A DNA stretch of 20,150 nt, from the NCBI GenBank assembly GCA_035760665.1, contig DASTSN010000059.1, forward strand, positions 1 to 20,150, read 5' to 3'. The translations under genes were made by a program, and so were the position numbers. The stretch's first letter is position 1, and each line of letters begins with the position of its first letter. Positions 7,265 to 15,144 of the stretch are shown piece by piece. Source of the stretch: DASTSN01 sp035760665. Its GTDB lineage: Bacteria > Bacteroidota > Bacteroidia > Chitinophagales > Chitinophagaceae. The notes beneath the pieces are model-generated. The model saw only the letters and a list, made by a program, of their open reading frames with translations, made no database searches and was not told the origin of the DNA.

Positions 7265-8095
7265 ATGTTTACCCTGAATTGTAAAGGCCGCTTGCTGGTT
7301 GTGGATAAGCCGGTGGTAATGGGCATTCTCAACATTACGCCTGATTCCTTTTATCCCGGTAGCCGTTTCGCGGGTATTGATACAGTATTACACCAGGCCG
7401 AAAAGATGCTTCGTGAAGGCGCCACAATCCTTGATGTTGGCGGGCAAAGCACCCGGCCTGCCAGCCAGTTGCTGAGCGACGAAGAAGAACTGGCCCGGGT
7501 GATACAGCCGGTGCAGGCCATTTGTGAAACATTCCCCGAAGCTTTTGTGTCGATAGATACGTTTTATGCCCGGGTAGCCCGCGAAGCAGTGCAGGCAGGC
7601 GCCTGCCTGGTGAATGATATCAGTGCCGGCGACATGGATGCAGCATTGCCTGCCACTGTTGCAGCACTGCAGGTGCCTTATGTACTAATGCATATGAAGG
7701 GTACGCCGCAAACCATGCAGCAGCAACCCGTTTACGAAAATGTCACCACCGAAGTGCTGGACTTTTTTACAGCCCGCCTGGCCAGGCTGCAGCAAGCCGG
7801 CATACGTGATGTCATCATCGATCCCGGATTTGGTTTCGGGAAAACAATATCCCACAATTTTACCCTGCTTAAAAATCTTTCTGTCTTCTCTATCCTTGAA
7901 CGGCCGCTGCTGGCCGGATTGTCGAGGAAATCAACGGTGTATAAAACCCTGGCTATACCGGTAGAAGAGTCCCTGAACGGGACGACTGTGCTGAACACGA
8001 TAGCGCTGCAAAACGGTGCCAATATCCTGCGGGTGCATGATGTAAAAGAGGCCGTTGAAGCCATCCGCTTACTGCAGGCATATGACGAAATTTAG
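7265..8095 (+). CDS. folP: Dihydropteroate synthase
   Basis: The 276-residue cytoplasmic TIM-barrel enzyme condenses p-aminobenzoate with hydroxymethyl-dihydropterin pyrophosphate to give dihydropteroate in folate synthesis; it is the sulfonamide target. All signature blocks are present: MGILNITPDSFYPGSRF at 19-35, with the metal-contacting Asn23; ILDVGGQSTRP at 55-65; SIDTFYA at 96-102; VNDISAGD at 116-123; DPGFGFGKT at 186-194; LAGLSRKS at 216-223; and RVHDV at 256-260. Length is normal. The gene diverges from the DUF1599 operon with 105 bases between start codons. In many Bacteroidota folP is followed by a diadenylate cyclase gene; here a 345-base non-coding gap and convergent genes follow instead. 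Confidence 0.97.
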   Translation: MFTLNCKGRLLVVDKPVVMGILNITPDSFYPGSRFAGIDTVLHQAEKMLREGATILDVGGQSTRPASQLLSDEEELARVIQPVQAICETFPEAFVSIDTFYARVAREAVQAGACLVNDISAGDMDAALPATVAALQVPYVLMHMKGTPQTMQQQPVYENVTTEVLDFFTARLARLQQAGIRDVIIDPGFGFGKTISHNFTLLKNLSVFSILERPLLAGLSRKSTVYKTLAIPVEESLNGTTVLNTIALQNGANILRVHDVKEAVEAIRLLQAYDEI

Positions 8096-8115
8096 CAGCC
8101 GGCGTATAGCTGCAT

Positions 8116-8141
8116 AAAAAAAGCAATCTTAAAAGATTGCT
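8116..8141 (-). terminator. Hairpin terminator for the FKBP transcript
   Basis: AGCAATCT (8122-8129) pairs perfectly with AGATTGCT (8134-8141) around a TAAA tetraloop. On the minus strand the hairpin is followed by seven T residues (8122-8116). It therefore suits termination of leftward transcription from nrnA-FKBP, although it lies 300 bases beyond the FKBP stop. On the plus strand there is no T tract after it, but its position 27 bases after folP means it could still act on that transcript. Confidence 0.65.
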
Positions 8142-8381
8142 CCGTTGCCGGCATACTATTTTACCTGATAGTATTTGCTACCATCATGCCAGGTTTATAC
8201 GTTGGTCTTTCACGGACGGAAGATCCGTATCGCGGAACATCAGATTAACTGGTGGTGTGACTTATTACAGGGCAACGGGTTCAAAGGGTGAGGAAAATTG
8301 TGTAGGACTCTTGGACTAAAAACGGAGCCAATAAACAATGTACTTACTTATAGATGCGTGTAGGGTATCGCATCAACCATC

Positions 8382-8411
8382 CCACCTGCCTGCCTATTGG
8401 CGGGCAGGTGG
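8382..8411. repeat. GC-rich inverted repeat, possible dispersed element
   Basis: CCACCTGCCTGCC (8382-8394) and GGCGGGCAGGTGG (8399-8411) form a 13-pair stem with one G-T wobble and a TATT loop. It lies 29 bases beyond the FKBP stop. No T tract follows on either strand, so it is not a classical terminator. Its composition and position resemble small dispersed palindromic repeats that sit downstream of genes, and it may stabilise the 3' end of the message. Confidence 0.55.
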
Positions 8412-8440
8412 CAAAGATCGGTTAAATAGTAATGTAATCC

Positions 8441-9373
8441 TTATTTCTTTCCTTGAGTTGTGTCAACTTTTATTCCCTGGGGATTATTGATCACCGGTTG
8501 CTGCGGTGCATGATCTTCTACATCCAGCACTTCAATTTCAAAAACCAGGCTCTCATAGGGCTTGATTAAAGGCGTTGGCGGGGTGCCGCCGTAAGCCAAA
8601 GTGGAAGGAATGTACAATTTTGCGTGGGCACCATTCTTCAGCAGTTTAATGCCTTCATTGAATCCGGGAATCATTTGCCGGCTGCCAACCGTAAAACTCA
8701 TTGGTGCAGTATGGCCGAAAGTTGTATCTACATTGCTGTCAAATTTCGTTCCGCCAAAGGTGCTGCCTGTATATTTCAGCGACACGTATTTGCCGGAATC
8801 AGCCTGCGCACCTTGTCCCGGGTTAAGAATTTCCACGTACACACCGCCGGGTGTGCGCTGTGCGGTAATCTTATGATCCGCGATATATTTTTCCACGGCC
8901 TTTTGTTCGGCTGCTACGATCTTATCTCTTTCTTTTTCTTCATCGGCCCTGTAATCTTCGAATTTTTTAAAAACACCCAGCACTTTAAACGATGTAATGA
9001 TGCGGTCGCCTGATTTAAACTGTGCCAGGAGCTGCGGATTCTTTTTTATGAAGGTATCCATCATTTGCACAGTGACCAGGCTGTCGCCCACCTTCAGTTG
9101 CGGAAACACTTCCGATGGATCGTACGGGCGGGAGGTTTCACTGATGCGCAGGTAAACCGGCATGCTGCTGTACGTATCATAAACCACGCTATCGTTAATC
9201 TTTTGCTGAATATTCACCTTCATAAAACTGCCTATTTTAACGGCAGTGGTATCGTTTCCGCGGAAGATTTTATACGGCAGATCTGATTTTGTTTTCTCAA
9301 AAGACACATTCTGGCAGCCGGCAAAAAGCAGTATACCAACCGACAACAATACTAACCCGTTTTTACGTTTCAT
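8441..9373 (-). CDS. FKBP-type peptidyl-prolyl isomerase lipoprotein
   Basis: The 310-residue protein is predicted to be membrane-anchored on the periplasmic side and to assist proline-limited folding. LLFAGC gives a lipobox with Cys20. Residues 25-140 may be a degenerate N-terminal FKBP-like domain (IGSFMKVNIQQKI, LKVGDSLVTVQM). A charged helix follows at 138-165 (DEEKERDKIVAAEQKAVEKY). The C-terminal FKBP domain spans about 190-284, with KYTG at 200-203, KFDSN at 210-214, FTVGSRQMIPGFNEGI at 227-242 and IPSTLAYGG at 255-263. The tail after 285 is Pro- and Gln-rich. It lies 11 bases after the nrnA stop, so the two are likely one transcript. Confidence 0.92.
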   Translation of the reverse strand: MKRKNGLVLLSVGILLFAGCQNVSFEKTKSDLPYKIFRGNDTTAVKIGSFMKVNIQQKINDSVVYDTYSSMPVYLRISETSRPYDPSEVFPQLKVGDSLVTVQMMDTFIKKNPQLLAQFKSGDRIITSFKVLGVFKKFEDYRADEEKERDKIVAAEQKAVEKYIADHKITAQRTPGGVYVEILNPGQGAQADSGKYVSLKYTGSTFGGTKFDSNVDTTFGHTAPMSFTVGSRQMIPGFNEGIKLLKNGAHAKLYIPSTLAYGGTPPTPLIKPYESLVFEIEVLDVEDHAPQQPVINNPQGIKVDTTQGKK

Positions 9374-9384
9374 CGTTTTTTATG

Positions 9385-10392
9385 TTATTGTAATAAAGAT
9401 TGATTTTCTTTCATGGCGCGGATGAATGCCTGCACCGTACTGTCCAGCGATTCGCTGCTCCAGCCGCCGGCAGCATTGTAATGCCCGCCGCCATTGAAGT
9501 AGGTGCGGGCAAATGTATTGCAATCAAAGCTTCCTTTGCTGCGAAAACTCCACCGGCGTTCTTCATCGCGGTCAATGACCATGGCCGCCAGCTTGATCCC
9601 CTGGATGCTGAGCGGGTAGTTCACCAGGCCTTCCGTATCGCCGGTTTTGATATTAAATTTTAATAGATCAGACTTGGGGATGGCAATCAGGGCTGTGTTG
9701 TATTCATAAAATACCTGCATCCTGTTTTGCAGCATATGCCCCAGGAAGCGCAGCCGGTTTTCCAGAAAATTATCAAACAGTGCATCATGCACAGCTGTAT
9801 GCTGCAGTCCCCGATCTTTCAGATCCGCCACTAAGCGGTGCACCCCGGCATGCGTGGAATCAAACCGAAATGATCCCGTATCAGCCACAACGCCGGCATA
9901 AATACATTCCGACACCTGTCCATTGATTTTGTCACCATGACCCGATTCAATGATGAAATCATAAATCATTTCACAGGTAGAGCTTTTCGCAGTATTACTG
10001 ATTCCGTAATCAAATGATTTTTCATCCGGCTGCTGATGATGATCGATAAGGATTTTCGTGCAACTGAGCGAAGCCAGTTTGTCGGTCATCGTTTTGGTGC
10101 GGTAAAAAGCATTGAAGTCCAGGCAAAATAACCATTCGGCCTGGTCCAGTGCTGTTTCTGCTTTTTGCTTTGCATATTCGTAATCCAGCACGTCAGCAGC
10201 TCCCGGCATCCAGTTGAGCCAGGCTGCCCAGTTGGTAGGCGAAACAACTGTAACGCTGTGGCCAAACTGAACCAGGAAATGCTGCAGGGCCAGTGAAGAA
10301 CCCATGGCATCTGCATCTGGTTTTTGATGCGTGGTAATAACAATTTTTCTTGGATGGTTTAATAGGGGGAATATTTCCTGTACTGGTTTCAT
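9385..10392 (-). CDS. nrnA: DHH/DHHA1 phosphoesterase, NrnA-like nanoRNase/pAp phosphatase
   Basis: The 335-residue cytoplasmic enzyme belongs to the DHH family that degrades very short RNAs and/or dephosphorylates 3'-phosphoadenosine 5'-phosphate. The first metal motif is HQKPDADAMGSS at 22-33, the DHH motif is at 117-119 (LIDHH), and a further metal Asp is in GVVADTGSFRF at 167-177. The C-terminal DHHA1 domain ends with the GGGH motif at 301-304 (NGGGHYNAAGG). The frame is open upstream to 10518, but those residues are not family-like; ATG 10392 places KIVITTHQKPDAD at the usual distance from the N-terminus. It is the first gene of a pair with the FKBP lipoprotein, and it diverges from ndk. 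A choice among NrnA, a cyclic-dinucleotide GdpP-like role or other DHH activity is made by domain layout only. Confidence 0.9.
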   Translation of the reverse strand: MKPVQEIFPLLNHPRKIVITTHQKPDADAMGSSLALQHFLVQFGHSVTVVSPTNWAAWLNWMPGAADVLDYEYAKQKAETALDQAEWLFCLDFNAFYRTKTMTDKLASLSCTKILIDHHQQPDEKSFDYGISNTAKSSTCEMIYDFIIESGHGDKINGQVSECIYAGVVADTGSFRFDSTHAGVHRLVADLKDRGLQHTAVHDALFDNFLENRLRFLGHMLQNRMQVFYEYNTALIAIPKSDLLKFNIKTGDTEGLVNYPLSIQGIKLAAMVIDRDEERRWSFRSKGSFDCNTFARTYFNGGGHYNAAGGWSSESLDSTVQAFIRAMKENQSLLQ

Positions 10393-10496
10393 AAAAACGG
10401 TTGCGAAGGTAGGGAAAACCGACCACAGTGTACCGGCTTTGTGAAGGCCCGGCATTTTAACAATCCTGTTTACTAAACATACTCGGCAGATTCCCC

Positions 10497-10504
10497 TAAA
10501 TTTG
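10497..10504 (+). promoter_or_regulatory. Bacteroidota -7 promoter box for ndk
   Basis: TAAATTTG is an exact TAnnTTTG match ending 22 bases before the ndk start codon, which implies a very short leader. No TTG is present at the ideal upstream distance, so the -33 half is weak or absent. Confidence 0.55.
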
Positions 10505-10526
10505 CGCCCCAAAAGCAATCGATATT

Positions 10527-10943
10527 ATGAGTAATCGGACACTTACAATGATTAAGCCGGATGCCATGAAAAAAGGGTATGCCGGTGCTATCCTGGACAT
10601 GATCCTTAAGGCTGGTTTTACCATCGTAGCCCTTAAACAAACAAAACTGTCGCCCGAAAAAGCCGGCGAATTTTATGCTGTGCACAAAGAGCGGCCTTTT
10701 TACGGCGAGCTCGTGGAGTTTATGAGCAGCGGTCCAATCATTGCTGCCATTCTTGAAAAAGATAATGCCGTGGCAGATTTTCGTCAACTGATCGGCGCCA
10801 CCGACCCTGCAAAAGCAGCAGAAGGAACGATCCGGAAAGCTTACGCCAGTTCCGTGGGTGAAAATGCCGTGCATGGCAGTGACAGTGATGAAAATGCAAA
10901 AATCGAAGGCGACTTCTTTTTCTCCGCGCTGGAAAGATTTTAA
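10527..10943 (+). CDS. ndk: Nucleoside diphosphate kinase
   Basis: The 138-residue cytoplasmic enzyme transfers the gamma-phosphate of ATP to nucleoside diphosphates through a phosphohistidine intermediate, balancing NTP and dNTP pools. The start MSNRTLTMIKPDAMKKG is canonical. HKERPFYGELVEFMSSGP, GATDPAKAAEGTIRK and the active-site block NAVHGSDSDENA are all present, with the catalytic histidine at residue 116. Length is normal for a bacterial enzyme. The gene has its own promoter box and a strong terminator 20 bases past the stop, so it is monocistronic. Confidence 0.98.
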   Translation: MSNRTLTMIKPDAMKKGYAGAILDMILKAGFTIVALKQTKLSPEKAGEFYAVHKERPFYGELVEFMSSGPIIAAILEKDNAVADFRQLIGATDPAKAAEGTIRKAYASSVGENAVHGSDSDENAKIEGDFFFSALERF

Positions 10944-10962
10944 ACATACCTAACTGGTATAA

Positions 10963-10994
10963 AAAAGCCGTCATGCCTCGGCATGCCGGCTTTT
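10963..10994. terminator. Bidirectional terminator between ndk and the TraB/GumN gene
   Basis: AAAAGCCG (10963-10970) and CATGC (10972-10976) pair with GCATG (10981-10985) and CGGCTTTT (10987-10994) around a CTCG loop, with one internal mismatch. A run of A precedes it and a run of T follows, so it can end transcription from both sides. It lies between the two convergent stop codons. Confidence 0.8.
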
Positions 10995-11022
10995 CCGTTT
11001 TAGTCGTTACTACTATTAAGAC

Positions 11023-11946
11023 TTAGATGGATTGGATGTCCATTTTTTTGTGCATATCGTTATTAACGGGTGTTACCTTGTAGCCGGCTTTGCGTAACAA
11101 GCTGATCACCCCTTTGTCGCCCGGCAGGTGCCCCGCTCCAACCGCCACCAGCAAAGATTTTCCCGGCATCAGGTTTTTTAATTTCTCCACCCAGTTACGG
11201 TTGCGGTTGTATAACAATAAATTGGAGTACTGTGCCATGCCATCATCATCTTTATTGATCAAAGCCTGCAGTTGCTCCAGGTCCTGGTTTTTATAAGCTG
11301 CCAGCAGTTTCGCAAATTCCTGCGATGAATGATCATTCCCGGCGACGGCGCTATCGATATAAGCCACAAGTTGCTCGGCCTGGAGCTTGTAAGGGATGCT
11401 GTCAAAAATACTGGCCTGGTAAGCCATCGTCTCCAGTCCTTTGATCGGTTTATTATCACGTTTGGCTTCTTCCATGATTAACTGTTCCATGGCCACTGCC
11501 GACTCGCAGGGTATGTCGGCTTCTTCCAGGGTACTCATCGACAGCATGGGCTTGAATGTTCCCAGCATGGAAAAGGGAATCAATCCACCTTTGTTGTCAA
11601 AATACGATTTCACTTTTTCAAAATCTTCCTTGCTGAGCAAATCGGCCAGGGTGGTATCGTCGCGCATTTTCATGTGCTTCATCATACCCAGCATTTCAAA
11701 CAGGTTATCCATATCCACTTCCAGGTACACCTCTTTGCAACGGCTGATAATATGTTTCAGGCTATCACTCAGCACGGCATCGTCGCTGCACAACATGTGT
11801 ATGGTACCGAATAAATAGGAAGGCTGCTGCAAGCCGTTCCCGCTGATTTGCCACAGCAGTGTATGCGGATTGTTATCATCTTGTTTTTGAGCAGTGGCGA
11901 AAACGGCCGAGAAGGCCAGCATCACACTCAGCGTCCATTTCTTCAT
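11023..11946 (-). CDS. TraB/GumN family secreted protein
   Basis: The 307-residue product has a cleavable signal peptide (MKKWTLSVMLAFSAVFATAQ), so it is probably periplasmic. It carries the conserved TraB/GumN (Tiki-like) features: YLFGTIHML at 44-52 with the GxxH motif; Glu76 in YLEVD; GLET at 170-173; NRNRNWV at 247-253; and a second GxxH-like motif, VGAGHLPGDKGVISLLRKAGY, at 269-289. Tiki relatives are metal-dependent proteases that use the paired GxxH and Glu residues, so a protease role is plausible but unproven for the bacterial branch. It lies 87 bases downstream of the UbiD-family gene on the same strand and may share its transcript. Confidence 0.9.
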   Translation of the reverse strand: MKKWTLSVMLAFSAVFATAQKQDDNNPHTLLWQISGNGLQQPSYLFGTIHMLCSDDAVLSDSLKHIISRCKEVYLEVDMDNLFEMLGMMKHMKMRDDTTLADLLSKEDFEKVKSYFDNKGGLIPFSMLGTFKPMLSMSTLEEADIPCESAVAMEQLIMEEAKRDNKPIKGLETMAYQASIFDSIPYKLQAEQLVAYIDSAVAGNDHSSQEFAKLLAAYKNQDLEQLQALINKDDDGMAQYSNLLLYNRNRNWVEKLKNLMPGKSLLVAVGAGHLPGDKGVISLLRKAGYKVTPVNNDMHKKMDIQSI

Positions 11947-12033
11947 GGGGTGCTATTTATGGCAAATTACACAGATCACAGAAAGTGAAAAAATGCCGTT
12001 TGACAAATGGTTTAATCGTTCAGACAGCCATGA

Positions 12034-13962
12034 CTATTTCACGGCTGCTTCTTCACCGTAAAGCTGATCTTTAAATTTCAATGATGGTGAAGGGATCAGC
12101 GGACCAATATCCAGTTGCGCCCATTTTTCATCCACCGAACGGATGGTGTCATCATCGGCAACAATGATATTGGGCCAGTCTCGCTGAAAATCGTCCAGTT
12201 CTTTTGTTTTCCGTGTACCATCGAGTCCAAGGCAGGCCAACAGCTTTCCGGGTTGCTGCCAGGACATCCGTTGTACTAAAAACTGATCACGTTTCGGATC
12301 GAGGTTATTACAAAAACGCCAGAGGGCTGTCGGCAGGTCGTTAGCGTTCACCGTATGTTCTACATACAGGATCATTTTTATTCCCTCCAGTTCTGGCCTG
12401 TTGCAAAGCTGCTGCTGCAATTCAGCAATATGTGCTTTCCTGTTTTTTTCCACCGAAACAATGATGCAGGGAATTTGCTTTTTCAGCAAGCTCACATTCA
12501 CTGCCTGCACTTCGGGGAAATTGGTTTTTATCGTTTTCTCCACCACTTCGCCGGTTGGCAGGGGCAGGTTGCCGGCAAAACGGTCATCGGCTTCTTCCGG
12601 TGTTTTTTTTGTTCCGTCAATACACATTTTACCGCCAAAGCCCAGTTTACAGCAACTGTGATCGAGCACATCCATGGGCCCCTGGGAGAAATAGATATCC
12701 GTTGCAGGGTTTACATTGTCAAAAACATAGCGGGCCAGTTCTTCGTATTGTTGAACCGGTACGGCTTCATCCGAAAGCACCAGGATTTTATTAAACATCA
12801 TTTGCCCGGCGCCCCACATGGCATTCATAACTTTTTGGCCCTGCCCTGCATATTCTTTTTGAATGGCAGTAATCACCAGGTTGTGAAACACACCTTCCAC
12901 CGGCATATCCATGTCTTTAATTTCCGGCACCATGGTCATTTTGATGGGCGCCAGGAAAATCCGTTCGGTGGCTTTTCCCAGCCAGGCATCTTCCTGCGGC
13001 GGAATGCCAACTATCGTTGCCGGGTACACAGCATTTTTTTTATGTGTAATCGCGGTGACATGGAAGCGCGGATACCAGTCGGGTAACGAGTAATACCCTG
13101 TGTGATCGCCGAAAGGTCCTTCCCAGATCAATTCGTCGGCGGGATCCACATAGCCTTCAATCACAAAATCGGCATCGGCGGGTACTTCTATTTCGGGTTG
13201 GGTGAGGCATTTCACCAGCTCTACTTTTTTGCGGCGCAGGAAACCGGCCAGCATATATTCATCCACGTTTTCCGGCAGCGGGGCCGTGGCTGCATAAGCA
13301 TATACGGGGTCGCCGCCCAGCGCGACGGCTACGGGCATTTTTTTGCCCAGCTTTTTGTATTCATTAAAATGCTTCGCGGATACTTTGTGTTTGTGCCAGT
13401 GCATGCCGGTCAGTGTGGGGCCAAACACCTGCATGCGGTACATGCCCACATTTCTTGTTCCGTTCACAGGATCTTTGGTGTGAATCACCGGCAGCGTCAC
13501 AAAGGGACCACCGTCATTTGGCCAGCAGGTGATGACCGGTAGCCTGGTCATGTCAGGCTTTTCCATCACCATTTCCTGGCACTCACCTCTCCCCTTTTTT
13601 ACCTTTGGCATCCAGGAGGCAAACTGTCCCAGTATCGGCAGCATTTTCAGTTTATCAACGATGCTTTCCTTGGGGGCCGATAACTGATGAAAAAGGTCTT
13701 CGATAGCTGCCGCCACATCATCCAGTTTTTCCACACCCAGCGCCATCGACATTCGTTTTTCGCTGCCGTAGGCATTCATCAGTACGGGGAAATCGTACCC
13801 TGTATTTTCAAACAACAGCGCCTTGCCCCCGTTGCCTGATTTGCTGATACGATCAGTGATTTCTGCTATTTCCAGCTTCGGATTTACATATGCTTTAATA
13901 CGCAATAACTCGCCGGCTGTTTCCAGTGCTGCAATAAATTGTTGCTGATTTCTATACGCCAT
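12034..13962 (-). CDS. ubiD: UbiD-family prenylated-FMN decarboxylase
   Basis: The 642-residue cytoplasmic enzyme belongs to the UbiD family, which uses prenylated FMN to decarboxylate aromatic or unsaturated acids. The catalytic Glu-Arg-acid set is visible: Arg176 in GMYRMQV, and Glu281 and Asp286 in EGPFGDHTGYYS; the E-x4-D form is the one in ubiquinone-type UbiD. GMHWHKHK at 186-193 lines the same pocket. At 642 residues it is longer than E. coli UbiD (about 490) and has an extended C-terminal part. These bacteria make menaquinone, so a role as a menaquinone-pathway decarboxylase (MqnL-like, futalosine route) is likely but inferred. An exact TATCTTTG box lies just upstream. The start MAYRNQQQFIAALETAGEL is typical. 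Confidence 0.92.
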   Translation of the reverse strand: MAYRNQQQFIAALETAGELLRIKAYVNPKLEIAEITDRISKSGNGGKALLFENTGYDFPVLMNAYGSEKRMSMALGVEKLDDVAAAIEDLFHQLSAPKESIVDKLKMLPILGQFASWMPKVKKGRGECQEMVMEKPDMTRLPVITCWPNDGGPFVTLPVIHTKDPVNGTRNVGMYRMQVFGPTLTGMHWHKHKVSAKHFNEYKKLGKKMPVAVALGGDPVYAYAATAPLPENVDEYMLAGFLRRKKVELVKCLTQPEIEVPADADFVIEGYVDPADELIWEGPFGDHTGYYSLPDWYPRFHVTAITHKKNAVYPATIVGIPPQEDAWLGKATERIFLAPIKMTMVPEIKDMDMPVEGVFHNLVITAIQKEYAGQGQKVMNAMWGAGQMMFNKILVLSDEAVPVQQYEELARYVFDNVNPATDIYFSQGPMDVLDHSCCKLGFGGKMCIDGTKKTPEEADDRFAGNLPLPTGEVVEKTIKTNFPEVQAVNVSLLKKQIPCIIVSVEKNRKAHIAELQQQLCNRPELEGIKMILYVEHTVNANDLPTALWRFCNNLDPKRDQFLVQRMSWQQPGKLLACLGLDGTRKTKELDDFQRDWPNIIVADDDTIRSVDEKWAQLDIGPLIPSPSLKFKDQLYGEEAAVK

Positions 13963-13981
13963 TGTTCTCGTCTCCTGTTGT

Positions 13982-13989
13982 CAAAGATA
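13982..13989 (-). promoter_or_regulatory. Bacteroidota -7 promoter box for the UbiD-family gene
   Basis: TATCTTTG on the minus strand is an exact TAnnTTTG match 19 bases upstream of the ATG. A TTG (14009-14007) lies 17 bases further upstream, slightly closer than the best-known spacing. Confidence 0.55.
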
Positions 13990-14027
13990 ATTTACAAACT
14001 GCAATGCAATTGGTTCAGACTGGGCAC

Positions 14028-14058
14028 AAAAAAGGCCGTCCATAGAAAATAGACAGCC
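14028..14058 (-). terminator. Terminator of the PorG-like gene
   Basis: Read on the minus strand, GGCTGTCT pairs with GGACGGCC (two G-U pairs) around a short A/T-rich loop and is followed by six T residues. It lies about 30 bases after the stop codon of the outer-membrane barrel gene. The wobble pairs form only in the minus-strand RNA, which supports that direction. Confidence 0.65.
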
Positions 14059-14087
14059 GTTATCTGTGTAGTAATAAGTCTTTTTGT

Positions 14088-14960
14088 TTACAGCGGGCTG
14101 GAAGGGCATCCATATCCTTTCAGGCTTCTGCGCCGGAGGATTTTAACGCCTTCACCGCCACCGCCGCCAATCCTGTAGGTGAGATGCAGGCCGCCAAAAT
14201 AGTACCAGTCTTTATTTTTATTTCCTCTTTGCAACCCTTTATCCGGGAAGAGTGGCGATCCTCCGGGCACTTCATCGCCGCGGTAGGAAAGTTCAACAGC
14301 TTTCTGCCCTTTGGCAACCAGCAGGTCAAATAAGTCTGGATAATTTTTACTCACATCATCAAGGTAATCGGTAAACAATTTCCGCAGTCCAACCTCCAGC
14401 CCTATGCGCACCCTGTCACTCACAGCAAATTTTAGTCCTGCACCAAAGGGTACTGCTACCTGTGTAAGGTTGTAGGGTTTTGAATCGGGGTAGCCCGGAA
14501 GGCCTTCTCCTTCGGTACTCAGCGGTTTCAGGTACACTTTATTGTTCACCGCATCGTAGGTGTAGGGATTAAAATGAAAAGCCGCCAGTCCCAGGAAGAA
14601 ATAGGGAGAATACCGCCTTTCGTTTAAATTAAATGCGTAGTATTCTGCCAGCAGGCTGACCTCGTCAATATTGGTTTCAAAGCTCAGGTTTCTTTTCAGG
14701 TGTTCGGGATTGGTGCTGTATTTATCGTAGCCTGTTACCTTGCCATGCGTGTAGCCGGCGCGAAAGCTGATGTGCTCGTTGTAGTCGTAATTGAGGGTAA
14801 CGCCCAGGGCTCCGCGCATTTGTTTGTGCCCTTGTACCCAGCCATCGGAGATATCGCCATTGTAGCCGGTAATGCCACCAAAAACGCCCACATGCCAGTC
14901 TTGCGCATGCAGGACACTATTGCAAATTGTTACAACCGTCAACAGCCACAACTGCTTCAT
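14088..14960 (-). CDS. Outer-membrane beta-barrel protein, DUF6089/PorG-like
   Basis: The 290-residue product has a signal peptide (MKQLWLLTVVTICNSVLHAQ) and then an eight-strand-type barrel pattern: HVGVFGGITGYNGDI, LGVTLNYDYNEHISFRAGYTHG, RNLSFETNIDEVSLLAEYYAF, YSPYFFLGLAAFHFNPYTYD, VAVPFGAGLKFAVSDRVRIGLEVG. The RKLFTDYLDDVS block, the LSTEGEGL block and the GCPSSPL end fit the DUF6089 family, which, as I recall, includes the T9SS component PorG. The frame is open to 15101, but ATG 14960 starts directly at the signal peptide and is placed 24 bases after a strong promoter box, so it is preferred. A role in T9SS assembly is attractive given the T9SS cargo gene in the same window, but paralogous barrels exist. 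Confidence 0.82.
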   Translation of the reverse strand: MKQLWLLTVVTICNSVLHAQDWHVGVFGGITGYNGDISDGWVQGHKQMRGALGVTLNYDYNEHISFRAGYTHGKVTGYDKYSTNPEHLKRNLSFETNIDEVSLLAEYYAFNLNERRYSPYFFLGLAAFHFNPYTYDAVNNKVYLKPLSTEGEGLPGYPDSKPYNLTQVAVPFGAGLKFAVSDRVRIGLEVGLRKLFTDYLDDVSKNYPDLFDLLVAKGQKAVELSYRGDEVPGGSPLFPDKGLQRGNKNKDWYYFGGLHLTYRIGGGGGEGVKILRRRSLKGYGCPSSPL

Positions 14961-14983
14961 AAAGGGGTAATGGTTTTGAGGAG

Positions 14984-15013
14984 CAAATGTACGTCCAAAG
15001 AATGTTCCGTCAA
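14984..15013 (-). promoter_or_regulatory. Full Bacteroidota-type promoter for the PorG-like gene
   Basis: On the minus strand a TTG (15013-15011) and an exact TACATTTG box (14991-14984) are separated by 19 bases. This is the best-formed promoter in the window. The predicted leader is short, which independently supports the start codon at 14960. Confidence 0.7.
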
Positions 15014-15144
15014 CAGAACGGGGATAACTTACTGTTCGTATTGAAACCAGTTTCTTTGCATAAACTTTAACAAAATAGTTCCGCTTATCCATTTGCAACA
15101 AACAGGCAGAACATTTCCCCTATCTTTAAAAAAAATTTTTTCAC

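Larger units (their letters stand above)
8096..8440. other. Intergenic region between convergent folP and FKBP genes
   Basis: These 345 bases contain two strong hairpins, listed separately, near each end. The middle part, 8145-8375, shows no family-like open frame; a 60-codon frame at 8137-8319 lacks an ATG start and crosses the hairpin. No RNA gene could be recognised. Confidence 0.55.

Noticed and set aside
12355..13086. 243-codon plus-strand open frame inside the UbiD-family gene
   Set aside because: It is antisense to a gene with clear catalytic residues, and the product is His/Phe-rich without recognisable domains.
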